Assembly: GCF_023896955.1 (NCBI RefSeq)
Contig: NZ_JAMHIW010000002.1
Span: forward strand, 186,001-250,000
Source of the DNA: Micromonospora sp. RHAY321
GTDB taxonomy: Bacteria > Actinomycetota > Actinomycetes > Mycobacteriales > Micromonosporaceae
Length of the DNA stretch: 64,000 bases
Reading direction: 5' to 3'
Position 1 is the first letter of the stretch, and the number at the start of each line of letters is the position of its first letter. The notes below the pieces were generated by a model, which was not told the origin of the DNA, made no database searches, and was given only the letters and a program-made list of their open reading frames with translations. Shown one piece after another: positions 8,935-17,190 of this stretch. The position numbers and the translations under genes are program-made.

Positions 8935-10845
8935 TCAGCCGAGGTCGCTCTCGCCGGCCGGCTCGTACACCGTCTCGACCGGCCGGATCACCTTGACCAG
9001 CGAAGCGAGGTACTCCCGCGTCTCGGGATCGGTGGAGTAGACGATCGTGCCCTGCATCCCTCGGGTCAGCAGGACCTTGTAGGTGTTGCGGATCAGCAGA
9101 TCCGCTTCGGCGTCGCTGACCGTCTTACGGCTGCGGAACGCCGGGTCCTTCGACTCCTCACGTCGCGTCACCAGACGGCCTTCCCGAGCCACCAGGTCCG
9201 GCCCCATGATGACGCCCGACCAGTCGTACTCGAAGCCCTGGGCCGTATAGACGCAGCCCACCTGGCCGAAACCGTTCGGATCGGTGGCCCAGAACGCGCT
9301 TCCTGGTGCCTCGCCGACACTGCGCTCGCTCTTGACGTTCCACGGTCGGGACCAGCCGCCGACCCGTACATCCGGCACCAGGCTGTCGTCCGGGCGCGGG
9401 TCGCTCCAGGGCCAGCAGTACCCGGCGGACATTCGGGCGGTCACGCCGGCCGCCTGCTTCCTGGCGAGAAAGGCTTCCAACTCCTCCGGCGACTCCGCGA
9501 GACGCAGGTCGACCCTCCCGTCACCGGCCCAGACCGACGGCTCGTCGTCATCGAGACCGAGTAGATCAACGACCCACCGCTCGTACGCCTCACTGCCGCC
9601 GCAGCGGAACTGGCTGTGCAGCGACACCACCTCGACATCGAGGTTGAGCTGCTTCGCGTACGACGAGATGACCTCGACGTTGCCCAACTCGCCTGGCTTC
9701 ACCACCTGGTGCTCGTCGAGCAGGAAGACCGGCACTCGGGCGGCGGCGATCAGCTCGTCGATCTGCGAACGCGCTTTGTCCCGCTTGGCCTTCGAGGTGA
9801 ACCGGTTGACGGAGGTCTCCCGGATGCGGTGCGCCTCGTCGCAGATCAGCACGTCCAGACCGTTGCGCTCAGCCGACATGAAGCTGTTGAAGTAGCCGAA
9901 CAGGCTCTTCAACCGGGTCGAGCCCTTGCCGGCGTACCGGCGCAACGTCTGGGTGAACGACCGTGAGCCCGTGGCGTGCATGACGGCACGGTTCTGGCGT
10001 GCCAACTCGCCAAGCACCGACAGCGCGATCACGCTCTTGCCGCTGCCCGGTCCGCCCGACACGACAACGACCGACTTGCGGTCCGCGGATCGGGCTCGCT
10101 CCACGGCGTGCAGCACCAGCTCGTACGCGACGCGCTGCTGATCGAGCAACGTGAAGTGCGACCGATCCTTCAACTCCTGCGCGGCGTACCTCAGTAGGTG
10201 GCGGCTGGGCCGAACAGAGCTGGCGAGGAAGCGGTCAGCGGCGCCAGCGCCTGACGTCGGGGCGAGATGGGCGCGCAGGTAGTCGAGGAACTGGCCCCGC
10301 CGCTGCTTGGTGAAGATCCGGCTCTGCTCGGTCGCCGGGCGATCGAACAGGTCACTGATGTCGCGGTCGACCGCATTGTGCAGGTACGCCGCCCCGCGCA
10401 CCGGATTCTGGTGCCCAGCGAGGATGCCGAGAAAGTCCGTCAGATACTCGCAGTACAGCTCAACCTGGACGCCGGGATGCAGCCGCGGGCCGTGCGCGTG
10501 TTGCACTGCCACAAGGGTGTCAGAACCCTCGTAGGACTCGGCGTAGGACCACTGCTTCAGCTCCACGACCACGTATGAATCGTCGGACGTCCTAGGGTCC
10601 ACGCCGGCGAGCACCACGTCGACCCGCTTGCTGGTCAGCGGCAACTGGTACTCGACCAGCATCTCAACCTGGCCCAGGCCCGCGTCGGCGAGATCCTGCC
10701 CCAGCACCTCAAGGCTGCGCGACCAGGCACGGCGCTCCGCCGGGCTCACGTTGCGACCGATCTGCTCCACGATCCGATCGGCGAGCGTGCCGCCGCTAAC
10801 CAGGCGCAGCAGACCATCGGCGGACGTGCGAAACGCTGACAACAC
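8935..10845 (-). CDS. PD-(D/E)XK-like nuclease / DUF2075 helicase fusion
   Basis: A 636-aa protein in two parts. Residues about 55-130 resemble a restriction-type nuclease core: V-D76-V-V, then V-V-V-E95-L-K97-Q-W, the D...ExK pattern. Residues about 255-630 are a DUF2075 superfamily-1-like ATPase: Walker A GGPGSGKS at 264-271, Walker B DVLICDEAHR at 331-340, a HSQFRCGG motif, VYTAQGFEYDW, and the terminal NTYKVLLTRGMQGTIVYSTD. It starts at a GTG. A MazG pyrophosphohydrolase gene lies 134 bp upstream on the same strand. Nuclease-helicase fusions next to nucleotide-degrading enzymes are typical of anti-phage loci, so a defence role is plausible but inferred. The nuclease assignment rests on motif spacing only. 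Confidence 0.75.
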   Translation of the reverse strand: MLSAFRTSADGLLRLVSGGTLADRIVEQIGRNVSPAERRAWSRSLEVLGQDLADAGLGQVEMLVEYQLPLTSKRVDVVLAGVDPRTSDDSYVVVELKQWSYAESYEGSDTLVAVQHAHGPRLHPGVQVELYCEYLTDFLGILAGHQNPVRGAAYLHNAVDRDISDLFDRPATEQSRIFTKQRRGQFLDYLRAHLAPTSGAGAADRFLASSVRPSRHLLRYAAQELKDRSHFTLLDQQRVAYELVLHAVERARSADRKSVVVVSGGPGSGKSVIALSVLGELARQNRAVMHATGSRSFTQTLRRYAGKGSTRLKSLFGYFNSFMSAERNGLDVLICDEAHRIRETSVNRFTSKAKRDKARSQIDELIAAARVPVFLLDEHQVVKPGELGNVEVISSYAKQLNLDVEVVSLHSQFRCGGSEAYERWVVDLLGLDDDEPSVWAGDGRVDLRLAESPEELEAFLARKQAAGVTARMSAGYCWPWSDPRPDDSLVPDVRVGGWSRPWNVKSERSVGEAPGSAFWATDPNGFGQVGCVYTAQGFEYDWSGVIMGPDLVAREGRLVTRREESKDPAFRSRKTVSDAEADLLIRNTYKVLLTRGMQGTIVYSTDPETREYLASLVKVIRPVETVYEPAGESDLG

Positions 10846-10979
10846 TTGCCCCCGGGCAGCACGAAGTGATCGTGCGCATGGGGGGCGTGTCCGGCAGCCG
10901 CCGGAAGCCCGTCGTGACGCGCTCCTACGTCATGGACTGTAGCGAAGAGATCAACTCAGCGCCACGCTGGCGTTGTGGG

Positions 10980-11315
10980 CTACCGCTTCGCCGCCGAGCC
11001 GCGAGCCTGGTCTGCCGGGTAGCGGAGGGCTGAATCCTCCAGCTTGGTCAGAGCTGCTTCCACCAGGTCGACGCCGAGTACGTCGGCTAGCCGAGTCAGG
11101 TAGATCATCACGTCGCCGATCTCGGCCTTCACCCGGGCACCGGCGTCGCGGTCGGACATGACCGTCGCGGACTGCTCAGGTGTCAGCCACTGGAACTCGG
11201 CGATCAGCTCGCCGACCTCACCGGCGAGGGCCATGGCGAGATTCTTGGGCGTGTGGAACTGCTGCCAGTCCCGCTCCTCAGCGAACGCCCGCACGCGGCC
11301 CGTCAAATCATCCAT
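10980..11315 (-). CDS. MazG-like nucleotide pyrophosphohydrolase
   Basis: A 111-aa all-alpha NTP pyrophosphohydrolase that should convert (d)NTPs to monophosphates using Mg2+. The metal-binding signature is present: E33-V-G-E36 followed by E65-I-G-D68. The opening segment (RVRAFAEERDWQQFHTPKNL) is typical of the short MazG-like/RS21-C6 group. The ATG at 11315 matches the usual N-terminus (MDDLT); an in-frame ATG at 11327 adds four residues. It precedes the nuclease/helicase gene on the same strand. It may clean up non-canonical nucleotides, or deplete nucleotides as part of a two-gene defence module. Confidence 0.85.
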   Translation of the reverse strand: MDDLTGRVRAFAEERDWQQFHTPKNLAMALAGEVGELIAEFQWLTPEQSATVMSDRDAGARVKAEIGDVMIYLTRLADVLGVDLVEAALTKLEDSALRYPADQARGSAAKR

Positions 11316-11380
11316 GCCAGGGAGCATCGCAGGTGCTGCGTGTCCGCACGCAGCGGCGACGCCGGTCGGATGTGGTTCCC

Positions 11381-11587
11381 TCAGATGCGGGGGAGACCCG
11401 GACGCTTCACGGCGGCTGCGAACAATAGCCAGGTGCCCGGTTCGAAGCGGAGTACCGGCCCCTCAGTGCTCTTGGAGTCGCGTACGGCGACAACGCCGGG
11501 AAGGTTGGTGGCGACCTCGACACAGTTGCCGCCGTTGCCGCCGCTGCGGGTGCTCTTGCGCCAAACGGCGCCGGTCAGATCAGTCAT
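11381..11587 (-). CDS. DUF397 small protein
   Basis: A 68-aa protein with the DUF397 hallmark: WRKSTRSGGNGGNCVEVA, then VAVRDSK, and a C-terminal W-x-x-F/L-A/F segment. DUF397 proteins are small partners of Xre/DUF5753 regulators in actinomycetes (Scr1/WhiJ-like pairs). Its ATG overlaps the end of the upstream regulator gene by 8 nt, so translation is coupled. Molecular role is not settled for the family; it probably binds or antagonises the regulator. Confidence 0.85.
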   Translation of the reverse strand: MTDLTGAVWRKSTRSGGNGGNCVEVATNLPGVVAVRDSKSTEGPVLRFEPGTWLLFAAAVKRPGLPRI

Positions 11588-12470
11588 GTCGCATCTCCGC
11601 TATGACGGTCTTGATCATGTCCGCCGATTGTGCCTCATCGAGAGCAAGCCGCTCCAGACCGCGCCACACGCAGCGGTAGGAAGCCAACTCGTCTGGCTTG
11701 TCGAGGTAGAGCGCGCCGGTCAACGATTCGCTGTACGCCACCGACGGCTCTGGCGCGGTTCGCCCACCGTTGGTCGCCGGGAAGTCGAGGATCACGAACG
11801 AGCCCGCGACCGCGCCAGGGTGTGGACCGGCGGCGAAGGGCAGCACCCGCACGGACACATTCGGCATCTCTCCGGCATCCAGGAGACGAGTGAGCTGCTC
11901 GACCATGACGCCCCGGCTGCCGACAGCCCGACGCAGCACTGCCTCTGAGAGCACGGCATCCAGCCGGGGCGGCTGCGGCAGCCGCCGAGTCAGCAACCCC
12001 TGCCGTTGTAGCCGCACCTCCACCGACCGTTCGCGATCCTCTTCACCGATAGACGGTTGGTCCAGTCGAGCGAGGCCGAGGGCATACTCCCGTGTCTGCA
12101 ACAGGCCAGGGATCAGCGTTTCCTCGTACTCCCGTAGGTGAGCGGCGGCGGACTCCAGCCCCACGTACAGCTCGAACCAGTTCGGCACCGCATCCCCGTA
12201 CGCGTGCCACCACCCCTTCGACTTCGTCTCGGCGGCGAGCCCGCGCATCGCCTCGGTCATCTCGGGCGACACCCCGTACAGCTCGCACATCGCCTTGACG
12301 TCGAGCACCCGGACCGAGCCCATGCCGCACTCGAGGCGCCAGATCTTCTGCCGGCTGTACTCGAGGGCCTCGGCGGCGGCGTCGAGCGTCACCCCGGCCT
12401 CGTTGCGGAACTGTCGCAGCAGCCGGCCGAGTTGCCGGCGCGGCACGGTCGATCCGATGTCGTCGGGCAT
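11580..12470 (-). CDS. Xre-type regulator with DUF5753 domain
   Basis: A 296-aa transcription factor. Residues about 10-65 form a helix-turn-helix (LGRLLRQFRNEAGVTLDAAAEAL...YSRQKIWRLE), and the rest is the DUF5753 sensor domain (YEETLIPGLLQTREYA, LPFAAGPHPG, and SYRCVWRGLERLALDEAQSA). The ATG at 12470 is preferred over upstream ATGs because CAGGGAG sits 8 nt before it and the protein then begins MPDDIGSTVPRRQLG, as usual. An 18-bp palindrome lies 21-38 bp upstream, a likely self-operator. Works with the DUF397 protein encoded next. Confidence 0.88.
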   Translation of the reverse strand: MPDDIGSTVPRRQLGRLLRQFRNEAGVTLDAAAEALEYSRQKIWRLECGMGSVRVLDVKAMCELYGVSPEMTEAMRGLAAETKSKGWWHAYGDAVPNWFELYVGLESAAAHLREYEETLIPGLLQTREYALGLARLDQPSIGEEDRERSVEVRLQRQGLLTRRLPQPPRLDAVLSEAVLRRAVGSRGVMVEQLTRLLDAGEMPNVSVRVLPFAAGPHPGAVAGSFVILDFPATNGGRTAPEPSVAYSESLTGALYLDKPDELASYRCVWRGLERLALDEAQSADMIKTVIAEMRHD

Positions 12471-12490
12471 CCGCACACTCCCTGGTTGCA

Positions 12491-12508
12491 TCACGCAACA
12501 CTGCGTGA
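12491..12508. promoter_or_regulatory. Palindromic operator upstream of the DUF5753 regulator
   Basis: TCACGCA-N4-TGCGTGA, perfect 7-bp arms, in the divergent region between the regulator and the DivIVA-like gene. Likely bound by the Xre/DUF5753 protein; inference from position and symmetry. Confidence 0.55.
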
Positions 12509-12661
12509 CCTGCTCCTGCAACTCCTACGGATTCCAACAAAGAAAGTCAATGCACAACAGCGAAATCGCGGTATAGAACGTTGCGTTTCCACTGCGGACT
12601 GTCGCAGGCTGATCACAGCACGAACACCCCTCGCCCCTCCGCATCAGGAAGGCAGGCAGAC

Positions 12662-12964
12662 ATGAACGCCAGAAACCAACGACCAGGGCCGCCGAGCGCT
12701 GGTACCACGTATCGCTCCACCGCGTACACCAGTCTGCTGCCGTGGCAGGTGCGCGAGCGCCGCTTCGCGCCGACCGGACTCGGGCGTCGCGGTCTGAACC
12801 CCGACGACGTGTACGCCTTCCTCGACCGGGTCGCCGTCGACATGGCCGCCGTCTACGCCGCTCTCGCGGATAGCCGTCGCGAGACCGCCCGGATCAAGGC
12901 CGGGCTGCGTCGCTGGCAGACCGACCAGGCGCGCGCCCGCAACGAGCGGGACCAGCTTCAATGA
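12662..12964 (+). CDS. DivIVA-domain-like small protein
   Basis: A 100-aa protein. Residues about 35-95 match the DivIVA N-terminal pattern: RRFAPTGLGRRGLNPDDVYAFLDRV, followed by a helical, probably coiled-coil segment (VDMAAVYAALADSRRETARIK). Such proteins bind membrane curvature or act as adaptors; here the coiled coil is short, so polar-growth function is doubtful. The ATG at 12662 follows GGAAGGCAGG. Stop overlaps the next start by 4 nt (ATGA). Divergent from the DUF5753 regulator, a recurrent arrangement in actinomycetes. Confidence 0.65.
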   Translation: MNARNQRPGPPSAGTTYRSTAYTSLLPWQVRERRFAPTGLGRRGLNPDDVYAFLDRVAVDMAAVYAALADSRRETARIKAGLRRWQTDQARARNERDQLQ

Positions 12965-13212
12965 GCCAGCGGTACGTCATCCACCTGCCCGTCGTCGCCA
13001 CCGACCTGCCCGCCGCGCAACGCCTGGCCCGGGTCATCGGCCGGTGGATGCTGGTGCAGCCGATGGCCGACCCCGGGGAGACCACCGTCTCCGAGGAGGA
13101 CCAGCAGTTCCTCCGCCACCGGGTCTTCTGCGACCTGCGGCTTCCTGGCGGCCGGCGCTGCCTCCTCCGCGACGGCCACGACGGCGCCTGCGCCCGCCGG
13201 CTGCGCAGATGA
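12961..13212 (+). CDS. Small protein of unknown function
   Basis: An 83-aa protein (MSQRYVIHLPVVATDLPAAQ...) translationally coupled to the DivIVA-like gene by ATGA. It has a C-terminal region with Cys residues and GxHDGxC (RRCLLRDGHDGACARR), which could bind metal. No signal peptide or membrane segment. Family not recognised. The strict overlap with the previous gene suggests the two products act together. Confidence 0.6.
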   Translation: MSQRYVIHLPVVATDLPAAQRLARVIGRWMLVQPMADPGETTVSEEDQQFLRHRVFCDLRLPGGRRCLLRDGHDGACARRLRR

Positions 13213-13230
13213 CCGTTGCGCCTGAACGGG

Positions 13231-13262
13231 CAGGCCACCTCCCGGGTCCGGGAGGTGGCCTG
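13231..13262. terminator. Bidirectional hairpin terminator
   Basis: Perfect 15-bp inverted repeat (13231-13245 with 13248-13262) between convergent genes ending at 13212 and 13297. The two central bases mean the real loop is a GGTC tetraloop. Confidence 0.8.
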
Positions 13263-13296
13263 CGAGCCGCGTCAGATGCGACGTACTACCGGTTGA

Positions 13297-15684
13297 TCAG
13301 CCCGCTCGGCAGGAGGCGAGTACGCCGACCACGCCGACACCGGTCGGCTTGAGCGGCAGCTTGGTCGACGCCGCCGGGCAGCGGGGCACGGCCAGGTCGT
13401 AGACGCCCCGACCGAAGGTCGCCGCGGTGAGCTGCCGGCTCGGCTCGTGGTAACGCAGGTACATGACGGCCGCCTGCGGCAGGTTGGTGCCCAGCGCCGC
13501 CCACTCGCCACCGTTCCACGCCGACATGAACACCCCGACGTCGGTGCCGACCAGCAGCAGGCCGTCGGCGGTCGGGACGACGAAGTTCACCGGCGCGTCC
13601 GGCAGGCCACGGCCGATGTTGCTCCAGGTACGGCCGCCGTCGCGGGTCATCATCACGTGCGACCGGTCGCTACCGGAGCGGAAGGCGGAGAAGGTGGCGT
13701 ACGCGATGTTCTTGTCGGCGGGGTTCACCGCCACCCGGGTGACCCAGGTGCCGGGCAGTTGCCCCGGGTTGACCTGCTGCCAGTTCTGCCCGAGGTCGTC
13801 GGTCCACCACAGCCGCCCGTCGTCGGTGCCGACGTAGAGCTTGTTGCCGTCGGTGGGCGCGGCGGCGACGGTGGTGATCGTGCCCCACGGGTAGCCGTTC
13901 GGGTCGTTGGGGCCGCCGCCGGTGAGGTCCGGGCTGATCGGCGCCCAGGTGCGACCGTTGTCCGTCGAGCGGTTGAGAATGTTCCCGGCGTAGTACATGA
14001 CGTTCGGGTCGCTCGGGTCGAACTGCAGCGGGGTCAGCCAGTTGCGCCGCTCCGAGGTCGTCTGGCCGGTGCCGATGGTCTGGCGGGGGGTGCCGCCGGA
14101 GTTCTCCGACCGGTAGCAGGAGCCGTACTGGCTGCACCCGAAGACGATGTTCGGGGCTTCCGGGTGGATGACCACCTGGAGGCCGTCACCGCAGCCGATG
14201 GCGTTCCATGGGCCGCCGACGCCGTTGTAGCCGCGGTTGCAGCCGTTGTCCTGCGCGCCACCGACCTTCAGCACCGGATCGGTCTGCGCGACGTCCACCG
14301 TGTAGAACTGGGTGTACGGCTCGTAGGTCGCCTTGACCCAGCCGCTCGCGCCGTTCGCCTCGGATCGGTAGAGGCCGCCGTCGTTGCCCAGGTAGACCCG
14401 GCCGGGCACCTTCGGGTCCCAACGCATCGCGTGCTGGTCGGCGTGCACGCCGCTGACCGACGAGAAGCTCTGCGCGCCGTTGGTCGAGCGCATCAGGTTG
14501 ACCCCGGTGAGGAAGACGTGATCGGCGTTGCCGGGATCGACGAAGAGCTTGCCGAACCACCAGCTGAACGTGGACTGGGATGCCTGACCGGCGGTGACCG
14601 GGGTCTGCGTCCAGGTGTCGCCGCCGTCGTCGGAGCGGTAGAAGGCGCGGAACGGGCCGAGTGCGGTGCCGACGTACGCGTACAGCCGCTGGGGGTTGTC
14701 CGGGGCGACCGCGATGCCCCAGCGGCCCTGGTCGGCGTCGGTGGGCAGGCCGTTGGTCATCCGCGACCAGGTGCGGCCGGCGTCGTCGGAGCGCCAGAGG
14801 CTGGAGCCGGGCCCGCCGTAGGTGCGCTGGTGTGGTTCGCGCAGGTGGTCCCACATGGCCGCGTACATGCGGCGCGGGTTGCTCGGGTCGATGACGACCT
14901 CGGTGGCGCCGGTGGTGGCGTTCGGCGGTGCGAGCACCTGCCTCCAGCTGGTCCCACCGTTCTCCGAGAGGTAGACGCCGCGCTGGCCACCCGGTACGAA
15001 GAGGTTGCCGCTGGCGGCGGCGAAGATCCGGTCCTCGTTGCTCGGGTCGATGGCGAAGCGGCCGATGGCGTGGCTGTCCTTCAGGCCGACGTGCCGCCAG
15101 GTTTTGCCCCGGTCCTTCGAGCGGTAGATGCCGTCGCCGCCGAAGGTGATCGAGCCGCCACCCGGCTGGGCCTCGCCGGTGCCGGCGAAGAGGACGCCGT
15201 CGCTGGTCATCGCGACCGCGCCCATGCTCTGCGTCCAGTCGTCCGGCCAGGCCGTCTCGAACGTGGCGCCGGCGTCGTCGGACTTCCAGACGCCGCCGGA
15301 GGCGGCGGCGATGAAGATCTGGTCGGAAACCTGCGGGTCGACGGCGATGTCCACGACCCGGCCGCCGATGTTGCTCGGCCCGAAGAAGTTCCACTTCCGC
15401 TGCGCCAGGTCGCGGTAGAGGAGGCGGGTGCGCAGGTTGAGATCGTGGGCCTCGCCGCGAGCCTTCGCGTACTTGGCCACCGAGAGGTCCCGGCTGCCGT
15501 CGCTCATCCGCTGGGCGGTCATCCACTCGTCGGGGATTTCCATCGGGCCGGTGGGCGAGTTGGTGGCCAGCGACTCCTGCACCGGCCGGGGCGCGGACGA
15601 GGCGGTCAGAGCGAGCGCGACGACCAGCCCCAGGCTCGTTGTCATCGCGAGGCCGCGGTACCTTCGGGCGAGCGTGAGTCTCAT
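13297..15684 (-). CDS. Secreted BNR/Asp-box repeat protein (sialidase-like propeller)
   Basis: A 795-aa exported beta-propeller protein. The ATG at 15684 follows GGGAGA by 5 nt; an upstream ATG at 15708 lacks a site. A signal peptide (RRYRGLAMTTSLGLVVALALTA) is followed by many Asp-box repeats of the S-x-D-x-G-x-T-W type: SKDRGKTW, SENGGTSW, SDDAGRTW, SDDGGDTW, STDNGRTW and TRDGGRTW. This indicates two tandem propellers as in glycosyl hydrolases of the GH74/BNR superfamily (xyloglucanases and sialidases). The catalytic pair of GH74 is not evident, so it may be a binding or uncharacterised hydrolytic protein. Monocistronic. Confidence 0.75.
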   Translation of the reverse strand: MRLTLARRYRGLAMTTSLGLVVALALTASSAPRPVQESLATNSPTGPMEIPDEWMTAQRMSDGSRDLSVAKYAKARGEAHDLNLRTRLLYRDLAQRKWNFFGPSNIGGRVVDIAVDPQVSDQIFIAAASGGVWKSDDAGATFETAWPDDWTQSMGAVAMTSDGVLFAGTGEAQPGGGSITFGGDGIYRSKDRGKTWRHVGLKDSHAIGRFAIDPSNEDRIFAAASGNLFVPGGQRGVYLSENGGTSWRQVLAPPNATTGATEVVIDPSNPRRMYAAMWDHLREPHQRTYGGPGSSLWRSDDAGRTWSRMTNGLPTDADQGRWGIAVAPDNPQRLYAYVGTALGPFRAFYRSDDGGDTWTQTPVTAGQASQSTFSWWFGKLFVDPGNADHVFLTGVNLMRSTNGAQSFSSVSGVHADQHAMRWDPKVPGRVYLGNDGGLYRSEANGASGWVKATYEPYTQFYTVDVAQTDPVLKVGGAQDNGCNRGYNGVGGPWNAIGCGDGLQVVIHPEAPNIVFGCSQYGSCYRSENSGGTPRQTIGTGQTTSERRNWLTPLQFDPSDPNVMYYAGNILNRSTDNGRTWAPISPDLTGGGPNDPNGYPWGTITTVAAAPTDGNKLYVGTDDGRLWWTDDLGQNWQQVNPGQLPGTWVTRVAVNPADKNIAYATFSAFRSGSDRSHVMMTRDGGRTWSNIGRGLPDAPVNFVVPTADGLLLVGTDVGVFMSAWNGGEWAALGTNLPQAAVMYLRYHEPSRQLTAATFGRGVYDLAVPRCPAASTKLPLKPTGVGVVGVLASCRAG

Positions 15685-15822
15685 GCAGTCTCCCTGTCCA
15701 CGCGCCATGGCGACCGAAAAGTGGTCCAGTGCGCACGCTAGACAGTGGAGTGACCGACGTCACCGAGCATCTGTCGCGATTCGACCTGCCTGATTAGGAC
15801 ATCTGTCGAGCCGGTCCGGTGG

Positions 15823-16290
15823 TCAGTTGCTCTGGAACTCGGGCAGGCCGGCCTCGTCCGAGTCCGGCCCGACCACCGCGGTCAGCGTCGTTCCGTCCGC
15901 GCAGAGCGCCGTGGCCCGCAGATACGTCCGCCGTTCCTGCGCCCGCATCAGTACCTCGGCCTCGAACACCTCGTCCTCGGCGCGCAGCAGGTCGATGTCG
16001 CCACGGCTCTCGTAGTGGGCGCGGACGTCCAGCGGGGTCATCCGGATGGTGGCCGCGACCGTGGTCAGGGCGCCCTGCTCGACCACCGAGGTGACCCGCG
16101 CGCCGTCGGGCAGCAGCAGGCCGGTGACCCGGGCGTCCACCTCGGCGTCGGCGTCAAGCGGCACCCGGTCACAGCTGGGCAGGTTCGCGAGCATCCCCGC
16201 TCCCCGGTCGGTGGGCCGCGCGGCGTCCGTGCCGCCGCAGGCGACGAGCAACGGAACCGTGACGACGACGGCGAACATCCGGAGTCTCAC
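15823..16290 (-). CDS. Lipoprotein of unknown function
   Basis: A 155-aa lipoprotein: MRLRMFAVVVTVPLLVACGG shows a lipobox with the acylated Cys at about 18. The remainder is a small alpha/beta sequence with no domain I recognise. It begins 18 bp after the permease stop at the end of the sugar ABC operon, on the same strand, so it is probably the last gene of that operon. It may be an accessory surface factor. Confidence 0.6.
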   Translation of the reverse strand: MRLRMFAVVVTVPLLVACGGTDAARPTDRGAGMLANLPSCDRVPLDADAEVDARVTGLLLPDGARVTSVVEQGALTTVAATIRMTPLDVRAHYESRGDIDLLRAEDEVFEAEVLMRAQERRTYLRATALCADGTTLTAVVGPDSDEAGLPEFQSN

Positions 16291-16308
16291 CGCAGCAGGA
16301 TGTCACGC

Positions 16309-17190
16309 TCAGCGCAGCACCCGCCAGCGTCGCACCATCAGCAGCAGCGCGGTGATGATGACCCCGGTGACCACCATGAGGACGCTCGTGATCATGGCTC
16401 CGTAGGCGAAGCCGGAGAACTCGAAGACCTGGTCGAAGATGTAGACCGGCAGGTAGAGCGTGGCGTTCGCGGGCCGGCCGTCGGTGAGGACGTACGCCGG
16501 CACGAAGTTGACCTGCAGGGTGAGGATCGTGTCGCGGACGGCGAGCAGCACCAGCACCGGCGCGAGCAGCGGCAGCGTGAGCCGGCGCAACTGGCCGATC
16601 GGGCCGCAGCCCTCCAGCGCCGCCGCCTCGTACAGCCGGCCGTCGAGCATCCGGCGGGCGGCGAGCACGACGATGAAACCCTCACCGATCGGGAACGCGA
16701 GCATCAGCGCCACGGCCACCCGTGCGGAGCCGGGCTCGGCGAGCCAGTTCATGCCCGGGTGGCCGACGAGCCCGAGCAGTTGGTTGAGCGGGCCGTAGAG
16801 CGGGTTGAGCACCCACAGGAAGAGCACCGCCAGGGCCACGTCGGGTACGACGGTCGGCAGGTAGACCGCGACCCGGAACCAGCGGCCGCCGGGGCGGGGC
16901 GCGGCGAGCAGCAGCCCGAGCCCGATGGCGGCCAGCAACCGCAGCGGTACGGCCAGCGCCACGTGGATCGCGGAGGCTCGGACGCTGTCGACGAGGAAGT
17001 CGTCGGCGAGCAGCCGGCGGACGTTGGCGAGGCCCGTGAAGCGCGGGTCCCGGGTCAGCCCGGTGTGGTCGGTGAACGCGTAGCCGAGGTTGAGCAGGGC
17101 GGGCAGCGCGATCAGCAGCGCGACCGCCACCGCGTACGGCGCGAGGAACGCCCACGCGGTCAGCGGCCGGCTGGTCCGGCCGGTGCTCAC
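16309..17190 (-). CDS. Sugar ABC transporter permease (MalF-like)
   Basis: A 293-aa inner-membrane permease of a carbohydrate uptake ABC transporter, about six transmembrane helices starting AWAFLAPYAVAVALLIALPALL. The EAA loop that contacts the ATPase is EAAALEGCGPIGQLRRLTLP. The start is the GTG at 17190, whose GTGA overlaps the ATPase stop; a longer reading from 17268 would overlap the ATPase gene and add a basic tail. Works with the permease at 19488-20342. Confidence 0.88.
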   Translation of the reverse strand: MSTGRTSRPLTAWAFLAPYAVAVALLIALPALLNLGYAFTDHTGLTRDPRFTGLANVRRLLADDFLVDSVRASAIHVALAVPLRLLAAIGLGLLLAAPRPGGRWFRVAVYLPTVVPDVALAVLFLWVLNPLYGPLNQLLGLVGHPGMNWLAEPGSARVAVALMLAFPIGEGFIVVLAARRMLDGRLYEAAALEGCGPIGQLRRLTLPLLAPVLVLLAVRDTILTLQVNFVPAYVLTDGRPANATLYLPVYIFDQVFEFSGFAYGAMITSVLMVVTGVIITALLLMVRRWRVLR

